In this document: positions 1-10,766 of the stretch, piece after piece
How positions within the stretch are numbered: position 1 is the first letter of the stretch
Layout: each line of letters begins with the position of its first letter
NCBI RefSeq assembly: GCF_027744825.2
Contig: NC_071336.1
Coordinates: 12,401,001 to 12,465,000 of the forward strand
Length of the DNA stretch: 64,000 nucleotides
Source of the DNA: Synchiropus splendidus
Taxonomy: Eukaryota; Chordata; Actinopteri; Syngnathiformes; Callionymidae
Direction: 5' to 3'
Program-made: the position numbers and the translations under genes
Notes under the pieces: model-generated
Told to the model about the DNA's origin: nothing
The model's database searches: none
The model's input: only the letters and a program-made list of their open reading frames with translations

Positions 1-451
1 TGAGTTTTAAATAACCTGAAAGAGTGGTAACTAACACAAAATAGACAACAAATATAGAATAAGTTGAAGATAAAGTGGAGTCATTTATGAAGACAAAGCA
101 AAGGAAAATAGCAAAGTCGTTCACTTTGAAACTGGTCTCTAGAAATTTTTAACTTGTGTTGATTTTTTCAGTCGACTCCCCCGAAACTGTAATAGTTATT
201 TCGTTTTACACTATGCTTTTCTCCCCTGGCTGTTACACTACTATTAATTTGCCAATTCATTATTTTTATCATGCAGGATTAGATGAACTTAAATGAAAGG
301 TTAAAGAGCAACTCATGTATTTCCAACCATTAAAATGATAGGCCCTACAATTTCATCGTGTCTTTTGATAGAAGCTCTCAAATTGACTGTTTTCTGGTAA
401 AAGTTTCAGAAATTAATAAAAAATGAAAATCTTGTTTTTTTTTCCACTCAG

Positions 452-1428
452 CCTCAAATTCCAGGCCGACGTCTGTTCTTCAGCATCAGTCTGTTTCGGT
501 GTCTCCTGGTGACTCTGTGCAGCTCAACTGCACCGTCACTCCTGGAGGCAGAGTGGGAGACTTGAACTTCTATTGGTTCTGGAAGAACATGCACGACTCC
601 CGACCTGGAGTAATAATATTCACCAACGCAAACACAAGCCATCGGTGTGACAGAAAGTCCCAGAGTTGTGTCAGCAATTTGTGGAGGGGCAACGTTCAGG
701 ATTCTGACGCTGGGAACTACTACTGTGCCGTGGCCTCCGGTGGAGAGATTGTGTTCGGAGCAGGGACAAAGCTACTTGTGGAAGGTGAGTTCATATCTGA
801 TCCTGCTCACCTCAAACAAACATAAACAGCCTCGGCTGCCTTTCTGCACAAAAGAAATCACTCTGAAATAAAAAATGAACCAGAAACGCTTCTATCACAG
901 TGTCTGCTTTTCTCTGCTCTCAGTCAGTGCTCGAGTCCATTGAAAGCAGTTTTCAGCACTTAACGGCTGAGAAACTGGTTTCTATTAAACTGTGTTGCTG
1001 CTGTTTGTGCAGGAAGTTCTGACCAGAGACTGTGGCTGGTGTCCCTCTCTGCTGCGCTGCTGGTGTCCATTACCATCAACATTCTGACCTGTGCTCTCTG
1101 TGGATTCAGCAGGACGAAACACGCTCGAGGTGAGCTGCATCATCTTAACACACTTCAGTGAAACACTTTGGTTTTGGTTTTTCAAATCCTGTTCCCACAG
1201 GCCACAAGCAGGTTGAACGTGTCTGTGACGTAGCTGAGGATCAGGTAGGAAAGAATCACGTTTCCTCACATGTTGAGATTTGGCTTTAAATGAATGCTTC
1301 TATAGGAAGAAGACGTGCAGTATGTGGCCATCGACCTCAGTAGGAGACACAGCACTAGAGTGTCGAGCAGAGAGGAGAAGACACTCTACTCCAGAGTGAG
1401 AATCCACAGTCAACCTGACAGGGAGTAA
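452..1428 (+). CDS. nitr: NITR-like inhibitory receptor A (3' part; 5' exons outside window)
   Basis: Novel immune-type receptors are teleost type I membrane Ig proteins thought to act like NK receptors. Exons seen: 452-784 (membrane-proximal Ig domain), 1013-1129 (transmembrane), 1201-1244, 1306-1428 (tail and stop TAA). The junction phases 1, 1 and 0 all agree. The Ig exon has the Cys in QLNC, FYWFW, DSDAGNYYC and a J-like FGAGTKLLV end, plus the extra cysteines typical of the NITR second domain. The membrane segment (around LWLVSLSAALLVSITI) has no charged residue. The tail carries VQYVAI, which fits an ITIM, and TLYSRV, which fits the ITSM form TxYxxV, so an inhibitory receptor is inferred. 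No signal or V exon is readable in bases 1-451, so these probably lie upstream. The domain is clearly diverged from genes B-D, so this is a different NITR subfamily. Confidence 0.85.
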
Positions 1429-1430
1429 GA

Positions 1431-1431
1431 C

Positions 1432-1466
<35 letters not shown>
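1431..1466. repeat. (AAT)n microsatellite
   Basis: Twelve uninterrupted AAT units begin three bases after the gene A stop codon, so they fall in its 3' UTR. Confidence 0.95.
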
Positions 1467-1467
<1 letters not shown>

Positions 1468-1504
1468 TTCTGCTATAATAAATAAAATTGTTGGTTTCCA
1501 CAAC

Positions 1505-1595
1505 CATTTCCATGAAGTCTGACATCACTATTTACCAATAGCGCCACCTGCTGAGTTCTGAAAATGAGGACACTGCGTCATGAAGCCTCTTCAAC
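1505..1595 (+). repeat. Fragment of dispersed MITE family (GCGCCACC...CATGAAGCCTC)
   Basis: It shares the order AGCGCCACC, CTGAAAATGAGG, TCATGAAGCCTC with segments at about 8240-8304, 9412-9515 and 47300-47415, and inverted at about 27815-27905. Only one end is present here. Confidence 0.7.
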
Positions 1596-2759
1596 AGCCT
1601 TTCAAAACAATGGAATTTTATCTTTGTGTATGTGTTTCTTTGTTTCATCAAATTAAAAGCTATGATAGAAGTTATTATCGTGAATGCACCACTGGCATGT
1701 ACTTGCTGCTTGTAAACAGTAGGTTCCGTGATGTTGTTGGTTTACTTCAGTTCTGTGGTGTTATTCCAATATTGTTAACCATAAACCAAACAGCTCAGTG
1801 ACTGCACATGTGATGTTAATGTGACTATGTTTGAAATGAACAATGATTTTCCACCCCTTTGGCAGTGCAACACAGGAACAGACAAACCAAAAAAAAATGG
1901 TTTTGCAGACAAATGGTTTAATGTTCATATTTAAACAAGCTAATAAGAGTCTCTTTTTCCAAGATGATACATTTCAAGTCGGTATGACATCAAATGTTCC
2001 ACAAGACGTGAGAGAGCGCAGAAGCAGAGAGGACAGTTCTGTCGATGACCTACATTCAGATGTTAAATGTATACGTGGTGGAAATATGGCTATAGAGACC
2101 ACTGACCTCATTTTGGGTGACAAAGCTAATCTCACTGCTGTTTGTGGCTTCTGCAGGAGAACAAGAGGACAACAGAGAATGCAATGTGTGTGCGTGTATT
2201 TAAGCATATCTATCCTAGTGAGGCCGAACCTAAGTTAAGACAAAATATGAACGGGAGAGAATGGAGACATGGAAGTCCCCACAGATCTCACATATGATAT
2301 CTGTGAGTTTGAAAGATACATTCTAATGCTGCAAGAGTACTGTTTTCGACCGGCATCAAAAGTTGCTTGATGAGATACGTAGTAGTGAACTACAATGCTG
2401 ATCGCAGGCTCCCAGTTGATGACATGTGGGACAGGCTCGACAGGGTCATGGTAGGTGTGTAACAATGTCAGCTAATGTTTGCTGTCTTCTGCCTTTGATA
2501 GTTTAGTGCCTTTAGCATCTGCCTTAGTGCTGGAGAGTGGTCGGATTCTGCTGTGCGGTCATACAGTACATGTGACGTTTGAGTTGTGGTCCAATAAAAA
2601 AAATAATGATGTATTTTCACAAGCAAATAAATTATAAATGGCACAACAAAGTAGTAAAAACTAACATCATTATTTATCATTTAAATTGAGAGACAGACTA
2701 TGTGTGATCTAGGGTATAAGTGGACCAGAAAATAACTTTGATCTCACTATGGACTTACA

Positions 2760-2940
2760 ACTGGGAGGGGCGGAGACTTAGGCTCTCTTCAGGTTTAAGT
2801 TTGGTGCACAGTCCTGGTTGAGGTTTGGCGTTTGTTTTGGATGGTTAGGTTTAGGTTCGAGGCTGGGGAAAGCTAATGGGTGTCCTCACTAAGATAGAAG
2901 TAGAAACCTGGGTGTGTGGGTGTGCATGAGCGCGTGTGAG
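2760..2940 (-). repeat. Dispersed GTCCCCACAA-type repeat fragment
   Basis: The segment with TTTGGATGGTTAGGTTTAGG, then GTCCTCACTAAGATAGAAGT, then a GT-rich tail is the reverse orientation of the repeat at 32540-33045. Fish genomes contain many such copies. Confidence 0.55.
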
Positions 2941-4219
2941 CTGAAGTTACTTCCTGTAGTAGACACACCGGCTCCAGGTTGCGTCTTGCTGGAGTTTGAC
3001 AGAAGCAACATTAGCCGACAGAGAAATATTGATCACATCAATGTAAAACATGCAAAACTCAAGGAAAACATGAACAAACCTTTGAATCTGTGTGGCGTGA
3101 AAAACGGTCTTGACACACTGAAGAAACAGAATTAATGTCAAACATGAACTAACGGACACTTGTTTGCAGTTTAACCTGTTCCCTTTGTAAATTGTGAGTA
3201 ATCTCAAGATTAAACTGGAGTTAGTATGTTGGTGACGACTGTCTGAAAGAGGGTCAACAATCATATCAAGCCTTTAAGTCAGATTACAACCTTTTTTGTT
3301 TGTTTGTTTTTAATTCATTTCATTATTCATTCATTATTATTTATATTTATTTTGTTTTTTTCTTGTCCTGCACTGCAAAAACCGTTCATCCAAAATAAAC
3401 TTTTTGTTTTATTTCAAGGTATAATTTCCACTTTCAATTTTGCCTATAAAAAAAACAAAAAACAATATAATTTCAGAGAGATAGGGCAATTATTTGAGAT
3501 CCCACATCCTCAAACTTTAAACCAGGTTGCAGAAAGAAATCTGATTGTTTGTGTTGGGTTTTTTTTCTTAAAATTCTGTAAAGGCGTTAGCCATTTGTGA
3601 TACAGTAGAAGACCATTTTCAGGACAATACTTGCCCAAAGAAAATTGACACTAAGAAGGTGATTTTTATTTTATTTAGTATTTTATTTTTCACTTTCAAA
3701 ATAACAATAATAATAAAACAATGGAGACATTAAACATAAAGAAACATAACTAAATTATAGTACTAAATTACTATTAAGAGGGAGCTGATATATTTTTTGA
3801 GAATAGCGATGATGCTTGTTTGAGATCACTTTTAATTCCGGGGAAACTTATCATGTTGTTGCCACTCTGTTAAGGACCCTGTTCTTCTTTGTGTTATGTT
3901 TTGTTTTAGGCTATTTTTTAAGATTTTTTTTATGCCTTATACAAGACACAAAATCTTGTCATAGCTCCGACTGTCTATTTTTTGGCACTTTTTTTGCACT
4001 ATAGCTGGAATTTTTTGAATGAATGAATTTCATTTCATTTCTTTAAATTTAACTGTGACATTTTCTCCCAAAACACAACATAACATCTGTGTATCATATT
4101 GTTCCTTTCTGACAACAAAAGATTCTGAAGTTGGATTCAGACTTAGTGGAAAGAAAAGACATTATAAAATAGTCTTGTAACTCTTAGAATGTATCAACTA
4201 AAATCTTACTCACTCTCAA

Positions 4220-5421
4220 CTAACAAAAAAGCGCAATATATGAATGCTTTTCCCGCCTTAGTGGTAAAATGATTTCTATACCAAAACAGTATTTAACAGT
4301 CAATTAAAATGCCCTTCACACTTACTTATGATGATGAGATACAAAGGGGTGAGGAACATGATCAGGGTCGTGATGACGAAGAAAGAGAAGCCAGATCTGT
4401 CTGGAGAGAATAGTAACTTGGAAAAATAAAGCTTCAGTCTCACCCTGACAAATGAGCAGTGCAAATTTGAGAAGCATTACAATGCACATTTTTTAAAGCA
4501 GTTAACATTAAGTTTCTGCATTCTTTACTGAGCATATTTTGAACTTGTAACAAGTTATTTTTCGCTACTTACTGAAATTGTTGGTGATGTTCAGCACAGT
4601 CCCGTCGCCCAGCAGAACTTGTCCACATGCAGCAGCTACACAGTAGAAGGTTCCAGCATCTTCAGAGCTCAGGTTCTTCAGGAGGAACTTGTACAGACAT
4701 GCCTCATTTGTGCAGTGACTCTCATCTCTCCCAGACCTGTGAACAATCTCTGCAGGAGGTTTCTTTGGAGTTTTCAGCCACATGACGCTGGTGTGTTCTG
4801 GTGAACAGAGGTCCGTGTGAAGAACTGAACACTCAAGAGTCACAGAGTCTCCCGGCTTCACCAACAGAGACGGAGGACGCTGCACCACAGAGTGACTGGA
4901 CATGTTTGCACCTGCAGAGAGAAACCATCATCATCCTCATCGCCTGAATCCTTCTTCAGATCTCCTTCAAACCTTTCAGCATCAGAGATGTTCCTCCTCC
5001 AAAATGGATAAGATCTAACTGTATCACACCACAGTAGTAAGTTCCCACATCTGTCCAGGTGGTTGGTGATATCTTCAGATCATACTTGGTCCCAACAGCT
5101 TCAACTGAATATCGACGCTTGATGTCGTCAGACATTTCCATGTGAGAAAATCTGGAACTGAAAGAGGCCACGAACTGCAGCGCCTGGGCTGGTGTCAGTC
5201 TGTACCACACTCTGTTCAGGTTTCCCTCAACGTAACACTGGATGGTGACAGAGTCTCCGAGCCCCACAGATCGGACAGACACAGGCTGTGAAATCCCACT
5301 GAAGTCTGCTGCGGCTGAAACTGACAGAGGAAAAAACTTCACTCCATGATGCATCCAAACTTCCAAAAAACTTAAGCTACTTACACCAGCAGCAGAGCAG
5401 CAGAACGTGAAAACAGATCAT
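4220..5421 (-). CDS. nitr: NITR-like short-tailed receptor B with lysine in the membrane segment
   Basis: Exons on the minus strand: 5421-5385 (signal peptide), 5314-4973 (V domain), 4911-4573 (second Ig domain), 4400-4326 (transmembrane), 4275-4220 (tail, stop TAG). Phase is 1 at every junction and the product is about 282 residues. The V domain has TIQCYVEG, VWYRL, DVGTYYC and J-like FGGGTSLML. The second domain has paired extra cysteines and the J-like end LGDGTVLNI. The membrane segment starts at FSFFVITTLIMF and runs to LYLIII, then the exon 4/5 junction encodes a lysine followed by IILPL, so a basic residue lies inside the hydrophobic run. No ITIM is present; HSYIALF is only weakly similar. 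Activating NITRs with a basic membrane residue are known, so an activating role through an adaptor is inferred. The last intron is only 50 bases and the last exon is the least certain part. Confidence 0.85.
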
Positions 5422-5499
5422 CTTGCTCCTTCACTCATTCAAACTTTCTAAGGTCTCGTTGCGCTCAGACCTTCTCTTGTCTATAGTTCACTCTGAACT

Positions 5500-5513
5500 C
5501 TGATTGGCTCATC
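5500..5513 (-). promoter_or_regulatory. CCAAT-containing promoter motif of NITR B
   Basis: The minus strand reads GATGAGCCAATCAG, ending 79 bases before the gene B ATG. The same 14 bases occur in front of gene C on the other strand. A core promoter role is inferred. Confidence 0.55.
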
Positions 5514-6964
5514 GCTGTTCAAGAACCCAATTGGTCGTTTCAAGTCAAGCGTCAAAAGTCCATGAAGTTATGTCTCCATACAGCATAAACCACCATTTTT
5601 TCTTAGAGGCGAGTGTCTGGTTTGACAGATTGATTGTTGTTGCTCACTGTGTCGCTACAGTCATTCATTCTGCAGAATGTTATACATGTATGATTTGGGT
5701 TCCATTAAAAAAGATCAAATAAAAATAGAAAAGCACTCAGAGAGTGCAAACCTCCACCAAACCACTCGTTTATACTCATTTCCACATTACCCAATAAGAT
5801 ATTCATAGATCCAGATGGTAATCTGGAGTCCATGTTCCTTCACCAACATTTGCCAAACAGCCCATTGAAACACACTGTCCATGCTTCTCAGCCTGTTCTG
5901 CTAAACCTCTGTTAACACAGCTGAAGGTACATTTGTCATTGTTTCTTTATTCAGTTCCACCATAGAACTTCTGCATTTAAGGCGGCACATAAAACATAAA
6001 AAAAAATTCGAATCTAAACATAAATAACAATTACAATAATCATGATTTAGGCTTGAAATTGAAAAATCTTTTCTATTTGAAATATGATACAGCTGATGAT
6101 AAGGGACATAAAAATAAAGAAAGAGAACCGCTAATTATGCAGGGAATTGTTGCAAGTTAAAATCAATCCCGTCAACAAGCCAACGGCTCATAACCCCTGG
6201 ACTTTGATCTGCCTTTGAAAGAGATCACTCTGTATAACCTAGTCATGAAAGACAGCAATATAGGGCAACAGGTATATATGCAGACTATGGAGAGCTGTGA
6301 TCTAGTTACTTAGCCTGGACTTGGGCTGTTTCAACGGTCAGCAGACGAATGGCTGTCCATATACAGTACATTAGCATTTTCATGGAAAGCGTGGGGACAT
6401 CTGCGATGCCCTTATTCTGTCCTCAGTTCAGCTGAGGTGTTGTGGGCTCATGCTTTGCTGAATGTGCTTTGCTTTGCAACACTCTCACTGTGGTTAGAGT
6501 TTCACAAATAAACCATTCTATGGCGCTGCAGCGTGCTGCTTTGGCTGCTGGTCTGATGTGTGACTTCCTGTCTCAAACTGGATACATACTGAGATACAGT
6601 ACTGAAAAAAGATTGAATCCAATAACCCAGCTTGAATTCATGAGTGATTTCAGTCGATGATGCAAAGAGACTTTTGAGGTGATCAGGCAAAAAAAACATC
6701 ACCACTCTAGAGAAACTGCATAAAAGCTAGAATGGATTGATTTTAAACTACTTCTTACTCTGACTATTATGTGACTTTATGTTTAACTGGAGTCCATACT
6801 GTGGCTTCTGTATGAACCTAACACTCGTCGAATCCATTGCTTCACTGACAAGACAGTTGTGTGACAACATGTCAACCTTGTCAGTGTTGATCCAGACGAT
6901 AGAAAGACTGTTGTAGTGTTATGAGGAACACGTCACTGGGAAGAACCAAAAAGGGTCATGCTGT
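5514..6964. other. Intergenic region between divergent NITR B and C
   Basis: It separates two head-to-head receptor genes. It is AT-rich, no exon was recognised, and the short open frames here show no protein features. Confidence 0.6.
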
Positions 6965-6978
6965 GATGAGCCAATCAG
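6965..6978 (+). promoter_or_regulatory. CCAAT-containing promoter motif of NITR C
   Basis: GATGAGCCAATCAG is identical to the motif of gene B in inverted orientation and ends 67 bases before the gene C ATG. Confidence 0.55.
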
Positions 6979-7045
6979 GGAGGACCGTGGTGTACGGTGG
7001 TGTCACTAGAGCACGACCACAAATAACCCAAAACAGTGGAGGAGC

Positions 7046-8606
7046 ATGATGTACTTGGTTGACGTTTGGCTCCTCTGCTGTTTGTGTAAGTAATGAAATA
7101 ATCATCTGGAAGTTTGGCGGACTCTAACGTGAAGTGATCCTCTGTCAGTTTCAGCCGCAGCAGACTTCAGTGGGATTTCACAGCCTGTGTCTGTCCGATC
7201 TGTGGGGCTCGGAGACTCTGTCACCATCCAGTGTTACGTTGAGGGAAACCTGGACAGAGTGTGGTACAGACTGACATCAGCCCAGGCGCTGCAGTTCGTG
7301 GCCTCTTTCACTTCCAGATTTTCTCACGTGGAAATGTCTGACGACATCAAGGGTCGATATTCAGTTGAAGCTGTTGGGACCAAGCATCAGCTGAAGATAT
7401 CACCAACCACCTGGACAGATGTGGGAACTTACTACTGTGGCGTGATACAGTTAGATCGTGTCCATTTCGGAGGAGGAACATCTCTGATGCTGAAAGGTTT
7501 GAAGGAGATCTGAAGAAGGATTCAGGCGATGAGGATGATGATGGTTTCTCTCTGCAGGTGCAAACATGTCCAGTCACTCTGTGGTGCAGCGTCCTCCGTC
7601 TCAGTCGCTGCAGCCGGGAGACTCTGTGACTCTTGAGTGTTCAGTTCTTCACATGGACCTCTGTTCACCAGAACACACCAGCGTCATGTGGCTGAAAACT
7701 CCAAAGAAACCTCCTGCAGAGGTTGTTCACAGGTCTGGGAGAGATGAGAGTCACTGCACAGGTGACGCATGTGTGTACGAGTTCCTCCTGAAGAACCTGA
7801 GCTCTGAAGATGCTGGAACCTTCTACTGTGTAGCTGCTGCTTGTGGACAAGTTCTGCTGGGCGGCGGGACTGAGCTGAACGTCACCAGTAAGTAGCATTG
7901 TAGCCGGTAAATGAAATATTCCAAACTTAAGTGACCACTTTGTCTGTACTTTTCTTACATCATAAAACACCAGTGATCCAGTGGTGAGACATGTATCGCC
8001 TTCCACAAATGTTGCTCCACAAGTTTGTTACAAGTCAGTGCTGCCTTGAGTTCAGGCTGAAAGCAGAAGTAATCCCAGTGATCGGCTGATAGTAATAGAG
8101 TAGTGTTGGGCTGATGAGGCTTCGTGAAACACTGTCCTCATTCTCAAAGCTCAGTATGTGGCGCTCTTGGTTTGAAAACACAATGTGAGGTTTAAATAAA
8201 AACGAATCGTCCAAAAGATCCAAAGATTTTAGTGCACGGAGCGCCATCTAGTACACTCTGAAAATAAGGTTGCTGTTTCATGAAGCCTCATCAGGCCGTC
8301 ACTAGCAACTCTTTGGTACCTTGTTGTTACACACCTCTGATCGAAAGAGTCAGTTGTCAGCTATCTTTATTTACATTCACCATCTTTGTTAGAATGTTGA
8401 CTTCAGCTTCAGCTTTTGCCAGCAACACGTGCAGTCTCAGTTCAAAGACTGACTATGTCTTCTTTTTTTGAGGAGCTGCTCCTGACGTTACCGAGGAAAA
8501 ACTGAGTCCACTCCTCCTGGCACTGATCGTCTACAACGTGATCTGTGGGCTCCTCACACTGGGTTTTATTTGGAGATTAGGCAGAGGAAACTGGTATCAA
8601 CAATAG
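7046..8606 (+). CDS. nitr: NITR-like short-tailed receptor C
   Basis: Exons 7046-7085 (signal), 7155-7496 (V domain), 7558-7887 (second Ig domain), 8473-8606 (transmembrane and tail, stop TAG). Phases agree and the product is about 281 residues. The V domain differs from gene D at only two residues (QALQF/QVLQF, KHQL/KHHL). Motifs: TIQCYVEG, VWYRL, TDVGTYYC, FGGGTSLML; in the second domain TLECSV, VMWLK, SSEDAGTFYC, LGGGTELNV, with four more cysteines. The membrane exon runs through LSPLLLALIVY to LLTLGFIWR and stops 10 residues later at GNWYQQ, so there is no ITIM and no tail exons. It may be a decoy, or may signal through a partner; the only basic residue near the membrane lies at its inner edge. 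A second in-frame ATG directly follows the first. Confidence 0.88.
8101..8304. mobile_element. MITE with long terminal inverted repeats in NITR C intron 3
   Basis: The left end TAGTGTTGGGCTGATGAGGC and the right end, which reads GCCTCATCAGGCC then CACTA, are imperfect inverted repeats of about 60 bases, including the CTTCGTGAAAC / GTTTCATGAAG and GCGC blocks. The element lies in the 585-base intron before the membrane exon. No clear target duplication was found. Single-ended copies occur elsewhere in the window. Confidence 0.7.
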
Positions 8607-8854
8607 TATTATGAGGCATGTTACTGAATGCCAAGATGAGACATGACTTTCTAACATTTCGATGTGGATGCATCATCATCATTTTATTCATTCTTATCAT
8701 AAATTATTTTCATAGCTGCGTCCTCGGGCTGTCACATTTAAAGGTAAATCATTGAACAAACTGGAATTTTTATATTTCATATGTCGAGTATATACACAGT
8801 TTTTCACAACAATTCAGTCTGAGTATCTTTAAAAAGCTTTTATTTAACTGCAAG

Positions 8855-8884
8855 ATGAATGAATGAATGAATGAATGAATGAAT
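8855..8884. repeat. (GAAT)n microsatellite
   Basis: About seven perfect GAAT units lie in the inferred 3' UTR of NITR C. Confidence 0.9.
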
Positions 8885-8967
8885 TTAAAGGGACACACCT
8901 GATGTCCAGGGTCACTGGAAATGAATGTACCTCAGGATTAAACATGTAAACTGTGTTATAGTGAATC

Positions 8968-8973
8968 AATAAA
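8968..8973 (+). terminator. Polyadenylation signal of NITR C
   Basis: AATAAA lies about 360 bases after the stop codon, the first canonical signal downstream of it on this strand. Confidence 0.55.
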
Positions 8974-9411
8974 AATGTAATGAAAAATCAAACGTTTGCT
9001 ATTTGTGTTTCTTCGTCATGTTTGGTTAGCTGAGTGAAACTTTGGCAGAGCCCTATTCAGTGGCAGGAAGTGTTGATGTCAACGGAGGTTTTGGACACGT
9101 ATCAACCACCACGGCAGCATAACCGACCGAAGCTTTCTGAACTTTGATGCTCAGTGTGTAAAAAAGTCATTGTGTTTGAAACACAAACAGGGAAACTGCT
9201 CATACATTTTGTGAAAGGCCATTATAGATATTTCACTTCAGCTTCAGCAACAAGCTCCTTGAGTAAAATAAATAACCCTGTTACAATGTCTGCACATTTA
9301 TCAGCGACTGCCACAAAAGTCTTAGTACTACTTCATGAAGACAGACAGCTAGCACATTAAATATTGGATATAATCCTGCTATAGATGTCACTGAAATCTT
9401 TGGACTTGAAC

Positions 9412-9515
9412 AACCATTTCAGTGAAACCTCATGTCATATTTAAACTGTTAGCGCCACCGACAGAGCTCTGAAAATGAGGCTACTGTTTCATGAAGCCTC
9501 ATCATCACATCACTA
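9412..9515 (+). repeat. MITE-family fragment
   Basis: Reads TTTCAGTGAAACCTCA, TTAGCGCCACC, CTGAAAATGAGG, TTTCATGAAGCCTCATCA, matching the right arm of the element in the NITR C intron with extra sequence at its left. Confidence 0.7.
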
Positions 9516-10766
9516 GTAATGACGTGAGATTACAACTGTGCAATAAACATGCTTTTGTACGCAATTCGGGTCATTTGTTCTGCAGCTGACCGCTCCCTGA
9601 CTCAGGTCCACATTGCTGCTCACAAGTGGCATCGGTCTGCAGTGACAATGTTTCTCCCAGACTGCTCCTTCTGAGGACAGAATCTATCAATGCAGCCTTT
9701 TCGATGATGCAGTCACAAGTATATTTCCTCTGTATCTGCTAAGATAAAAAGAGCTGAGCCAAAAGGCAACAGGTGGTGGTAGGTTGTGACTACTGCTGCT
9801 GGTAGCTGAACTTCACCACATTAATGGAGTACTGGAGCTAGTTCGGTCAGCTGGAAAAACCCAGAGAGAGACAATCTGATAAGATGACATGTCAAGGATG
9901 TTCTGGTGACAGGTTGGAAATCCCCATGAAGGTTTTACAACTTTGAAATATGTAGACATGGACAGATGCATGTGTCATCTCAAACTAAGCTGGTAATCTC
10001 GATGTGTTTTGGCCAGTTCAGTAGGTGGGATCCAGCTCCACTGGGGAACCAACTCCTTCTAACCCTCCACAGCAGCTCTGCAAATCCACTTCGAATCACT
10101 GCCTCATGTTAACTAATGGCTACAGTCTATGTGATGCTAGCAACTAGAAACTTGTGTCAAGGAAACTGCAAAAGCACTCAAACCTCCAAGCAGCTTCAGT
10201 CCACTATTCCCCAATGAGAAAGTATCCTTAAAAACAGAATTCCTGGATCCATATACCAGTCTGGCACAGATGCTGAATACGGTCCCCCAACGTTACAAAT
10301 ATTCTTAAAAAAAAAATAAAATAAACACCTGAATCCAGACGGTGATCTGGATTCACAAAATTCCAACAATTTCACATATTTACTGAAATTGAAAAACCAA
10401 AGTCGTCAAAGACACCAATATAAATTTTAAAGTTTTTTTTTTTTTTTTTTTAACACAGATTGTTGTTGGACTTGAATAAATAAAGAAAAAATATACTGAC
10501 GTGCCTTTGATGTAGAACGTGATTTGGTGTCTGTGCTGTGGTGCAGTCTGGTTGCCAAAGAGAGGTGTGAAACGGCTCCTTTATTCTCAAAAATAATGGT
10601 TTGTTGTCAATAGGTGGAGCTTCATGTGTGCAACACCCAGTGAGTTTGCAATGAATCAGCCTCTCGAGGACCTTAAATAATGAAGAGCCACTCAGAGAGC
10701 ACCGTGGACTGAAGAAGGTCTAAGTGGGTCAGTTCTTCGGAAAGTTTGGACCACTGAAGGAGCAAG

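Larger units (their letters stand above)
1429..4219. other. Gene-free spacer with repeats
   Basis: No coding exon was recognised. It holds an AAT microsatellite, a MITE fragment at about 1505-1595, a GT-rich dispersed repeat at about 2760-2940, and AT-rich sequence from 3300 to 4200. The 3' UTR of gene A and the 3' UTR of gene B (opposite strand) must end here. Confidence 0.6.
8607..10766. other. Spacer between NITR C and D
   Basis: No exon was recognised. It contains a GAAT microsatellite (8855-8884), the gene C polyadenylation signal, a MITE fragment at about 9412-9515 and a T-run near 10433. The last 100 bases must hold the gene D promoter. Confidence 0.6.

Noticed and set aside
1..451. 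V-domain exon of NITR A
   Set aside because: An acceptor near 171 opens a frame, but it has no cysteine-tryptophan-YYC pattern.
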